Below are positions 6,740 through 12,561 of a stretch of DNA of 12,561 bases, piece by piece. A program made the translations under genes and the position numbers. This DNA comes from Immundisolibacteraceae bacterium (GTDB lineage Bacteria; Pseudomonadota; Gammaproteobacteria; Immundisolibacterales; Immundisolibacteraceae). Numbering within the stretch: position 1 is the first letter of the stretch; every line of letters begins with the position of its first letter. The stretch is from NCBI GenBank assembly GCA_016763355.1, contig JAESTY010000057.1, forward strand, positions 1 to 12,561, given 5' to 3'. The notes under the pieces were generated by a model. That model searched no databases. It was not told where the DNA came from and saw nothing but the letters and a program-made list of their open reading frames with translations.

Positions 6740-7696
6740 ATGACTGAAACCACCCAACTATATCAGATACCACCTGAATTTAGCGGCTTACGGCTTGACC
6801 AGGCGCTCGCTAAATTACTGCCTGAGTTTTCCCGCAATCGATTACAACTCTGGATCCGCGACGGCCATGTGCGCGTCGACGGTGAGTTAGTTATCCCCCG
6901 ATTAAGGCTGATTGGCGGCGAAACCGTATCCGTCGACGAGATCCCGGTAACCGTCGAGGCGCCTCCTGAGGCTGAAGCGATGACGCTGGAAATCGTCTTT
7001 GAAGATGCTCACCTGATCGTGATCAACAAACCCGCTGGCCTGGTAGTTCACCCCGGCGCAGGCATTGCCAGCGGCACACTACTCAACGGCCTGTTACATC
7101 ACGATCCAGCCCTCAATGAAATCCCGCGCGCTGGTATTATTCATCGGCTCGACAAAGAAACATCCGGCCTCATGGTGGTGGCGCGCACCTTGCAATCCCA
7201 TAAATCCCTCACCGATCAGCTAGCCGAGCGGGATGTAACTCGGGAATATCTTACGCTGGTGCACGGCTGGATTATTGCCGGTGGCACGGTAGACGAACCG
7301 ATCGGCAGACATAGATCTGAGCGCACCCGCATGGCGGTCACCGGCGGTGGCCGCGAAGCCCGTACCCACTACCGGATTGAACAGCATTGGCCGCACCATA
7401 CCCTGCTTCGGGTGCAACTCGAAACCGGCCGCACCCATCAGATTCGGGTACACATGCGCCACATCAAACACCCGGTCGTGGGTGACCCTACTTATGGCAC
7501 CCGCACCCAACCTCCTGCACGCTGTGGCACCGAACTACGTAACGGCTTACTGGAATTTAAACGTCAGGCCCTGCATGCCACCAGGCTCGGGCTGAGTCAT
7601 CCTAAAACCGGCGAAGCGATAGAGTGGCACCGTCCCATTCCAGACGATTTCCAAAATTTGATCAACCTTCTAAACCAGGAATATGAGCAGCAGTGA
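6740..7696 (+). CDS. rluD: RluD, 23S rRNA pseudouridine synthase
   Basis: RluA/RluD-family enzyme that isomerises uridines to pseudouridine in helix 69 of 23S rRNA (U1911, 1915, 1917 in E. coli). The product is 318 residues. It has an N-terminal S4 RNA-binding domain (about 17-75: LRLDQALAKLLPEFSRNRLQ, then VRVDGE), followed by VINKPAGLVVHPG (94-106) and the catalytic motif GIIHRLDKETSGLMVV with Asp138 (Asp139 in E. coli). The C-terminal motif LETGRTHQIRVHMRHIKHPV and GDPTYG complete the family set. Assignment to RluD rather than RluA or RluC rests on the S4 domain, the spacing and the bamD/pgeF neighbours. It ends in TGA, 40 bases before pgeF. Confidence 0.95.
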   Translation: MTETTQLYQIPPEFSGLRLDQALAKLLPEFSRNRLQLWIRDGHVRVDGELVIPRLRLIGGETVSVDEIPVTVEAPPEAEAMTLEIVFEDAHLIVINKPAGLVVHPGAGIASGTLLNGLLHHDPALNEIPRAGIIHRLDKETSGLMVVARTLQSHKSLTDQLAERDVTREYLTLVHGWIIAGGTVDEPIGRHRSERTRMAVTGGGREARTHYRIEQHWPHHTLLRVQLETGRTHQIRVHMRHIKHPVVGDPTYGTRTQPPARCGTELRNGLLEFKRQALHATRLGLSHPKTGEAIEWHRPIPDDFQNLINLLNQEYEQQ

Positions 7697-7736
7697 GCCG
7701 TTTAATGGCGCTAAAAACAAAGCTTATTAGCCACCG

Positions 7737-8474
7737 ATGATCGACTGGGTCACACCAAATTGGCCAACCATAGCGGGACTACACGCACTCACCAGTTGCC
7801 GACAGGGCGGTGTGAGTGGTGCCGAATCGGACAACCTCAACCTTGCTACCCATGTCGGCGATAACGCAGATAAGGTTACTGAGAACCGGACGCGATTAAT
7901 TTCTCAAACCAGCATGCCTGCCCAGCCTTACTGGCTGGATCAGCAACATAGTAACCAGATTATTAACTGTCAAACGTCGGTAAAAAATCAATTACCACCG
8001 ACTGCCGATGGCAGTTTTACCGACCTGCCGAATCGGGTCTGCGTCGTGTTAACCGCAGACTGCCTGCCAATCCTGATTCGCAGCACCGATGGCCATCAAC
8101 TAGCCGCGGTTCACGCCGGCTGGCGTGGGCTCCACAATGGCGTGATCGGCAATGCACTAAAACAGTTTGCTGGCAGCCCTGCTATTGCCTGGATTGGCCC
8201 CGCAATCGGCCCACAGGCTTATCAGGTAGATGAGTCACTGAAGTCCAGCTTCGTGAACTTGAATAGCGATTATGAAGCCAGTTTTACACCGGTATCCGCA
8301 AACCAATGGCGGATGGATCTGGTTTCGATTGCAACCCATCAACTGCGGGCCGAAGGTCTCGCAGAGGTCTATACCAGTGACATTTGCTGTTATCAGGACA
8401 CTCGGTTTTACTCCTATCGCCGAGATCCAGATTGCGGCCGCATGGCAACGCTGATCTGGCGAGATTCCACTTAA
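7737..8474 (+). CDS. pgeF: PgeF/YfiH family protein (peptidoglycan editing factor, purine nucleoside phosphorylase-like)
   Basis: YfiH/DUF152 family, once called multicopper polyphenol oxidase or laccase; members have purine nucleoside phosphorylase/adenosine deaminase activity, and E. coli YfiH (PgeF) has been linked to removing wrongly built peptidoglycan precursors. The product is 245 residues with all family marks: TSCRQGGVSG near the N terminus, DNLNLATHVGDN, LDQQHSNQ with metal-ligand His71, TADCLPILI with Cys109, AVHAGWRGL with His126, WIGPAIGPQAYQV, and the C-terminal CCYQDTRFYSYRRD. The zinc-site His/Cys/His triad is intact. The ATG at 7737 matches homologue starts but lacks a Shine-Dalgarno sequence; a bulged inverted repeat (7706-7714 with 7727-7733) lies just before it. 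Probably co-transcribed with rluD. Confidence 0.94.
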   Translation: MIDWVTPNWPTIAGLHALTSCRQGGVSGAESDNLNLATHVGDNADKVTENRTRLISQTSMPAQPYWLDQQHSNQIINCQTSVKNQLPPTADGSFTDLPNRVCVVLTADCLPILIRSTDGHQLAAVHAGWRGLHNGVIGNALKQFAGSPAIAWIGPAIGPQAYQVDESLKSSFVNLNSDYEASFTPVSANQWRMDLVSIATHQLRAEGLAEVYTSDICCYQDTRFYSYRRDPDCGRMATLIWRDST

Positions 8475-8579
8475 CGATTAATTCTCTCGGCCACTAAACC
8501 CACAAGTAGATTCAGGTAGAGTGATAGGTGGGAGTTTAAAACTGGTGATCTCAATACTTTCCATATGGAGACTGATGTC
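8475..8579 (+). other. Intergenic gap between pgeF and asmA
   Basis: This stretch separates pgeF from the preferred asmA start. It contains no terminator-like hairpin and no consensus promoter pair that I can defend. AATACT at about 8553-8558 could be a weak -10. GGAG at 8567-8570 is placed to serve the asmA GTG start. Confidence 0.3.
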
Positions 8580-10730
8580 GTGAACAGAGCAGTGAAAATT
8601 ATTTTTGGCATCTTTGGGGTGCTGGTATTAGTCCTGGTTGGCGCTGCGATCATTGCCAGCCAACTTATTGATGCGGACAAAATCAAACAGATCGCCGGCG
8701 AACAGGTTTTAGCCAGCACTGGCCGCAGCCTGGATATTTCGGGAGAGGTAAAACTGTCCTACTTCCCCTGGCTGGGTATTGACCTGGGCCACACCAGCCT
8801 GAGTAATCCGCCCGGCTTTGGGGATCAGCCGATGATTGAAATCGACCGGATTTCCGCGAGCATTAAAATCATGCCATTGCTCAGCGGCAATATAGAACTC
8901 AACACACTCACCCTAAAAGGATTCAGCGCAACCCTGCACACCAGGGCGGATGGCAGTAGCAACTTTGCTGATCTGAGCGGCGACGGCCAGGCCACGCCAT
9001 CAGCTTCATCTGGCAACCAAACCGAGCTACCTGACTCATTTAGTCTGGGCGGCATCGCCATCACCGAAGGCCAGCTCCACCTGATTGACGAAACCAGCCA
9101 GACCGACCTAAAGATTACCGGGCTGCAAATAACCACCGGATTAATAGCGCCGGGCCAACCCGTAGACCTGCAAATTAAAGCCACAGCTGACCTTGCTGAA
9201 CCGGAACTTCGCGCCAATCTCAACATCAGTGGACGACTGAGTCTCGGCGATGAGATGAAACAGATATCGATAACAGATTTATTGATAGAACTGACCGCCG
9301 CCGGCGAGGCCATACCAGGTCAGACGCAACATCTGAAATTGGCTGCGAATTTGACGGTTGATCTGGCTAGCGATCAACTATCTGTCGAAGACATCGCCTT
9401 CAACCTGGCCGAACTGCAGCTCGACGGTGAATTAACCGTCATAAAAATGAGTAGTGATCCCAGCGTAACCGGCGCCATTAGTCTCCATCAATTCAACGCC
9501 AATAGCCTGCTAAGTAGTCTGGCACTGCCTGCCATTGAAACCAGTGATCCGCAGGCGCTCACCGCCATCAGCGGAAAATTCAATATTGCCGCCACCAGTA
9601 ATCAGCTGACCATCGATCCGATTCATTTCAAACTGGACCAAACCCTGATATCGGGTACCACCACCATCGCCAATTTTGAGCAACCCGCCATTAGCTTCCA
9701 GCTGGCCATCGACCGCATCGATGCCGACCGTTACTTACCGTCTGCTGACGCAGCGGAAACCACTGGCAACCCAGCCGTGGCTTCTGGTGATAACGCCGAC
9801 GCCGCTGAACCGCTTCACCTTGGCGAGTCTCTCGCTGCGCTGGCCGCACTTAACCTCGATGGATCCCTAACCGTTGGCGAACTCAAAGTGAGCGACCTAC
9901 ACACTAGTAACATCGTGGTAACCATTAATGCCAAACAGGGTCGCCTGCGGCTAAACCCACTTAGCGCAGACCTCTATGGAGGCAAATTTGAAGGCAAGGT
10001 AGATATCAATGGTGCCAAACAACCGCCGACCATATCGATTTCACAAAAACTAACCGGCGTATCCCTGGCACCCCTGGTCGCTGACCTTGCGGGCATCGAC
10101 GCAATCAGTGGCACCGCAAAAATCACCGCCAACCTTTCAACAAAAGGTAATAGCGTTGCAGAGCTGACCCGAGGCTTAAACGGCAAGCTCGGTTTTGATA
10201 TTGCCAATGGCACCTTGAAAGACATCAATATCGACCGTAGTGTTTGCCTGGCCAAACAGGGTCTGAATGCTCTCAAAGGCGATCAGTCGTCAGAGGCCTG
10301 CCCCGCTGATCAACCGACCCGCTTTACCTTCTTTCTAGCTAACGCAACCATTACCGCTGGAGTGCTCAAAAACGATGATCTGTTTATCGAGCAGGCCCGC
10401 AGTGATAGCGAAAAATTCATGCATATCAAAGGCAGCGGTAGCGCCGACCTTAACAATGAAAAAATTGATTATCGGGTAACCGCCAGCCAGGTGCGCAAAC
10501 GTGCTGAAGGTGGTTATGAAACTCGGGGCACGCCTATTCCAGTCAAGATCAGCGGCAGCTTTGCGGACCCAAGCGTTACACCCGATGTTAGCGGGCTGAT
10601 AAAAACTCAGCTGAAATCAAAATTTCAACAAAAACTTGAACAGCAATTGCAGAAAAAGCGCGACTCCGGTGAACCTGAATCAGCAACCGATCAACTCAAA
10701 AACAAGCTTTTACGGGGACTGTTCAACTGA
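8580..10730 (+). CDS. asmA: AsmA family protein
   Basis: Large AsmA-like protein (716 residues from GTG 8580; 721 from ATG 8565) anchored in the inner membrane by one N-terminal helix (VKIIFGIFGVLVLVLVGAAI), with the bulk in the periplasm. The family forms elongated beta-rich bridges and is implicated in lipid supply to, and protein assembly in, the outer membrane. After the helix come SGEVKLSYFPWLGIDLGHTS and ISASIKIMPLLSGNIELNTL, typical of the AsmA N-terminal domain. The C-terminal third carries the AsmA_2-type sequence LNPLSADLYGGKFEGKVDI, then GLNGKLGFDIANGTLKDINI and IKGSGSADLNNEKIDYRVTA. I prefer the GTG because GGAG lies nine bases upstream, while the ATG has no ribosome site. Translation ends at TGA, right where mutY may begin. 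Confidence 0.92.
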   Translation: MNRAVKIIFGIFGVLVLVLVGAAIIASQLIDADKIKQIAGEQVLASTGRSLDISGEVKLSYFPWLGIDLGHTSLSNPPGFGDQPMIEIDRISASIKIMPLLSGNIELNTLTLKGFSATLHTRADGSSNFADLSGDGQATPSASSGNQTELPDSFSLGGIAITEGQLHLIDETSQTDLKITGLQITTGLIAPGQPVDLQIKATADLAEPELRANLNISGRLSLGDEMKQISITDLLIELTAAGEAIPGQTQHLKLAANLTVDLASDQLSVEDIAFNLAELQLDGELTVIKMSSDPSVTGAISLHQFNANSLLSSLALPAIETSDPQALTAISGKFNIAATSNQLTIDPIHFKLDQTLISGTTTIANFEQPAISFQLAIDRIDADRYLPSADAAETTGNPAVASGDNADAAEPLHLGESLAALAALNLDGSLTVGELKVSDLHTSNIVVTINAKQGRLRLNPLSADLYGGKFEGKVDINGAKQPPTISISQKLTGVSLAPLVADLAGIDAISGTAKITANLSTKGNSVAELTRGLNGKLGFDIANGTLKDINIDRSVCLAKQGLNALKGDQSSEACPADQPTRFTFFLANATITAGVLKNDDLFIEQARSDSEKFMHIKGSGSADLNNEKIDYRVTASQVRKRAEGGYETRGTPIPVKISGSFADPSVTPDVSGLIKTQLKSKFQQKLEQQLQKKRDSGEPESATDQLKNKLLRGLFN

Positions 10731-10771
10731 ACACCGCTGAACAAATCAGTCCGGTCAGTTTCGCCTCGTTA

Positions 10772-11818
10772 TTGCTGAACTGGTTCGACCACGCTGGCCG
10801 TAAAGACCTGCCCTGGCAACAGTACAACAATAACCCCTACCCGGTCTGGGTGTCTGAAATCATGCTACAGCAGACCCAGGTGACGACGGTAATTCCCTAC
10901 TATCTGCAGTTTATGCAGCGTTTTCCAACGGTTAAATCGCTGGCCGAGGCCTCGGTGGATGACGTGTTGGCGCGCTGGAGCGGACTCGGTTATTACGCTC
11001 GCGGTCGTAATTTGCACAAGGCTGCTGAAGTAATCGTTGCTGAACATCAGGGTCAAGTACCCAAAACCCTGGAACAACTGGTTGCATTGCCAGGCATCGG
11101 CCGTTCAACCGCTGCGGCGATCCTGGCGCTGACCTGGGATCGGCCGGAAACCATTCTTGATGGCAACGTCAAACGAGTTTTAGCCCGATACCACACGATT
11201 GAGGGCTGGACAGGTAGCTCTCAGACCCTGCAAAAACTTTGGCAACTGGCTGAAGGCCATACCCCCCAATCACGCAACGCCGATTACACCCAGGCAATTA
11301 TGGATCTGGGTGCCACCGTGTGTCGCCGCAGCCGCCCCCAGTGCAACCTTTGCCCGATAGAACAGACCTGTCAGGCTCGAATCACCGATAGGGTCGGCCA
11401 ATATCCCGCAGCCAAACCACACAAAATCAAACCCCAACGCCATACCTTTATGCTGTTAATAGCCAACTCTGAAGGCGAACTACTACTAGAAAAGCGGCCC
11501 TCAACCGGCATATGGGGCGGGCTCTGGTCACTTCCGGAAGTCGAGAAGCTACCGGACCAGTTCGGCAGCGAGCCAGTGCAAATAGCTGGCCTGGCGATCC
11601 GCAGAACCTCTACAGATTTGCCAACCCCGATCAAACATAGTTTCACCCATTTTGATTTAAAGATATCGCCGATCAGCTGCCGGCTGGAGCCAACGGGTAA
11701 TCAGGTCATGGATAACCCGGATCAGCTCTGGTATAACCCCGGCCGCGACACAGAGCTGGGCGTCTCCTCCGCGATAAAGAAAGTTATCCACGCCTATCAA
11801 ACTAAGTTACAGGAGTGA
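10772..11818 (+). CDS. mutY: MutY, adenine DNA glycosylase
   Basis: Base-excision repair enzyme that removes adenine mispaired with 8-oxoguanine or G. It is 348 residues from the TTG at 10772 (E. coli 350). Landmarks, numbered from this TTG: VWVSEIMLQQTQV with catalytic Glu29, RWSGLGYYARGRNLHKAA, helix-hairpin-helix LPGIGRSTAAAI (106-117), ILDGNVKRVLARY with catalytic Asp130, and the 4Fe-4S loop C-X6-C-X2-C-X5-C (Cys184, 191, 194, 200). The C-terminal NUDIX-like domain follows (FMLLIANSEGELLLEKRP, TGIWGGLWSLPEVE), with FTH at 291-293 where FSH is usual. Homology extends upstream in frame (VSFASLL before LNWFDHAGRK), so the real start is probably earlier; the only candidate with a ribosome site is CTG 10727, overlapping the asmA TGA with GGGG nine bases before it. 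Co-transcribed with asmA and yggX. Confidence 0.95.
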   Translation: MLNWFDHAGRKDLPWQQYNNNPYPVWVSEIMLQQTQVTTVIPYYLQFMQRFPTVKSLAEASVDDVLARWSGLGYYARGRNLHKAAEVIVAEHQGQVPKTLEQLVALPGIGRSTAAAILALTWDRPETILDGNVKRVLARYHTIEGWTGSSQTLQKLWQLAEGHTPQSRNADYTQAIMDLGATVCRRSRPQCNLCPIEQTCQARITDRVGQYPAAKPHKIKPQRHTFMLLIANSEGELLLEKRPSTGIWGGLWSLPEVEKLPDQFGSEPVQIAGLAIRRTSTDLPTPIKHSFTHFDLKISPISCRLEPTGNQVMDNPDQLWYNPGRDTELGVSSAIKKVIHAYQTKLQE

Positions 11819-11823
11819 TCCCC

Positions 11824-12096
11824 ATGAGCGAAACTATCCACTGCCGAATACTGGACAAACAAGCCGCACCTATGGCGCGCGCACCCTACCCAGGCCCGCT
11901 GGGCGAACGTATTCTCGCCGAGATCTCTGCCGAGGGCTGGGGCCGCTAGGTAGAACAGCAAACCATGCTGATCAATGAGAACCGGCTGTCGTTGGCCGAT
12001 GCCGACGCGCGTAAATTCCTACTCCACGAAATGAAAAAATTTCTGTTTGGTGAAGGCGGCGAATCCGTCAAACCTGACGGCTATACAGCGCTCTAG
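11824..12096 (+). pseudogene. yggX: YggX, probable Fe(2+)-trafficking protein, with an in-frame amber codon
   Basis: Small cytoplasmic protein that protects iron-sulfur enzymes from oxidative damage and is thought to handle labile iron. It starts five bases after mutY, the usual neighbour, with AGGAG eight bases before the ATG. Codons 1-41 match the family: Cys7 in IHCRILDK, then YPGPLGERI and AEISAEGWG. Codon 42 is TAG (11947-11949) exactly where E. coli YggX has Trp42 (AQWQHKQTMLINE); the frame then continues VEQQTMLINENRLSLADADA, KFLLHEMKKFLFG and DGYTAL to TAG 12094-12096. The total of 90 codons equals the normal length. One G-to-A change (TGG to TAG) explains the break. As written only a 41-residue fragment would be made. 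Sequence error, recent inactivation or suppression are possible. Confidence 0.9.
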
Positions 12097-12132
12097 AACA
12101 GCCAACTGATCAAACTCTGAATAGCCGTCAGG
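12073..12132 (+). repeat. 12-base perfect inverted repeat across the 3' end of yggX
   Basis: CCTGACGGCTAT (12073-12084), inside the last codons of yggX (Pro-Asp-Gly-Tyr), is exactly complementary to ATAGCCGTCAGG (12121-12132) downstream of the stop. The loop is 36 bases. The stem would be stable in RNA, but no T run follows the right arm, so a standard intrinsic terminator is not supported. A 3'-end protective stem or a regulatory structure between yggX and thiO is possible. Confidence 0.5.
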
Positions 12133-12193
12133 CATCTAGTAGCTATTCCATCCATCCTGCTACACCAGGTTCATACGCTGAATAAACAGACCC

Positions 12194-12561
12194 ATGCATG
12201 ATCTAACAGTTATCGGTGGTGGCGTGATCGGCATGATGATCGCCCGCGAAATGGCACTCGACGGCGCATCCGTAGAACTTCTGGAACGTGCAGAACCCGG
12301 CCAGGAGGCATCCTGGGCCGGTGGCGGCATTCTGTCGCCACTACACCCGTGGCGCTATCCAGAGCCATTGCTGAACCTGGCTGCTCGCAGCCAACAGTTA
12401 TTTAAAGCAACTACTGACGAAATTCATGCTCGTACCGGCATAGACCCTGAGTGGCGACAATGTGGTCTGCTGATTACCGATACGGATGAAAAACAACAGG
12501 CGATTAGCTGGGGACAGCAATGGCAAATGAGCTTGCAACCGTTGCAGGGCGATCAACTGAT
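12194..12561 (+). CDS. thiO: ThiO/glycine oxidase-like FAD-dependent oxidoreductase (partial, N-terminal part)
   Basis: Beginning of a DAO-family flavoenzyme; ThiO oxidises glycine to the imine used for the thiazole ring of thiamine. About 122 residues are present before the window ends. The N terminus MHDLTVIGGGVIGMMIAREM is a Rossmann FAD-binding motif (G-x-G-x-x-G pattern), followed by VELLERAEPGQEASWAGGGI and LSPLHPW, which closely resemble glycine oxidases (E-A-S-W-A-G-G-G-I/M-L). The ATG at 12194 has no clear ribosome site. No TPP riboswitch-like sequence was seen between yggX and this gene, and no other thi gene is in view. The missing catalytic half prevents a firm choice between glycine oxidase and a related D-amino acid oxidase. 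Confidence 0.85.
   Translation, partial: MHDLTVIGGGVIGMMIAREMALDGASVELLERAEPGQEASWAGGGILSPLHPWRYPEPLLNLAARSQQLFKATTDEIHARTGIDPEWRQCGLLITDTDEKQQAISWGQQWQMSLQPLQGDQL

Noticed and set aside
7706..7733. Hairpin between rluD and pgeF as a terminator or riboswitch.
   Set aside because: Stem of seven pairs with a two-base bulge and no U tail; too weak to separate the genes or to name as a regulatory element.
8825..9313. Minus-strand open frame of 162 codons inside asmA.
   Set aside because: Antisense to a continuous, recognisable AsmA protein; no ribosome site and no recognisable domain.
11824..12120. TAG recoded as a sense codon (yggX has an internal TAG, and a second TAG before a TGA at 12118).
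   Set aside because: rnfA and rnfC end in TAG at positions expected from homologues, and yggX reaches normal length at its second TAG. Reading through the rnfA stop would run into rnfB in the wrong frame. One internal TAG is not evidence of a changed code.
12121..12193. TPP riboswitch before the ThiO-like gene.
   Set aside because: The conserved THI-box sequences are absent and the gap is too short.
1..12561. Mobile elements, CRISPR arrays, tRNA or rRNA genes, toxin-antitoxin or defence genes.
   Set aside because: Every sizeable stretch is covered by recognisable housekeeping genes, the gaps are short, and no such pattern was seen on either strand.

Overview
The window looks like a chromosomal segment of a gammaproteobacterium, probably an uncultured or little-studied lineage. 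The evidence is the gene content and order: an rnfABCD operon of the gammaproteobacterial (Rsx-like) type, the divergent bamD / rluD-pgeF arrangement, and an asmA-mutY-yggX run, with products that read like the E. coli and Pseudomonas families. I see no mobile element, CRISPR array, tRNA or rRNA. Almost all of the sequence is housekeeping, and I do not see a previously undescribed system in it.

Layout. Positions 1-3318 (minus strand) hold the start of an Rnf electron-transport operon in the order rnfA, rnfB, rnfC, rnfD, tightly packed with overlaps or gaps of a few bases; rnfD runs off the left edge. rnfC is broken by two separate one-base losses. Upstream of rnfA lie a near-consensus -10 box very close to the start codon, an AT-rich repeat tract, and the likely terminator of the next gene, a small exported DUF4124 protein (3477-3944, minus). 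A PLP-dependent aminotransferase (3989-5158, plus) diverges from it and converges on a nitroreductase-family gene (5228-5749, minus). That gene lies downstream of bamD (5834-6619, minus), separated by a stretch that is fully open as a 27-codon reading frame.

From 6740 to the right edge everything is on the plus strand: rluD (23S rRNA pseudouridine synthase), pgeF (YfiH family), asmA, mutY, yggX and the beginning of a ThiO/glycine-oxidase-like FAD enzyme. asmA, mutY and yggX are close enough to be co-transcribed.

How the genes work together. rnfABCD encodes part of a membrane complex that couples NADH/ferredoxin electron transfer to ion flux; in E. coli the homologue keeps SoxR reduced. mutY removes A opposite 8-oxoguanine and yggX protects iron-sulfur proteins, so several genes relate to redox stress. 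bamD and asmA concern outer-membrane assembly, and pgeF is linked to peptidoglycan fidelity. Three lesions (two frameshifts in rnfC, one amber codon replacing a conserved Trp in yggX) stand out in otherwise well-preserved genes. They are either errors in the assembled sequence or very recent inactivations. Several genes appear to use non-ATG starts, and mutY has no ordinary start codon at the expected place.
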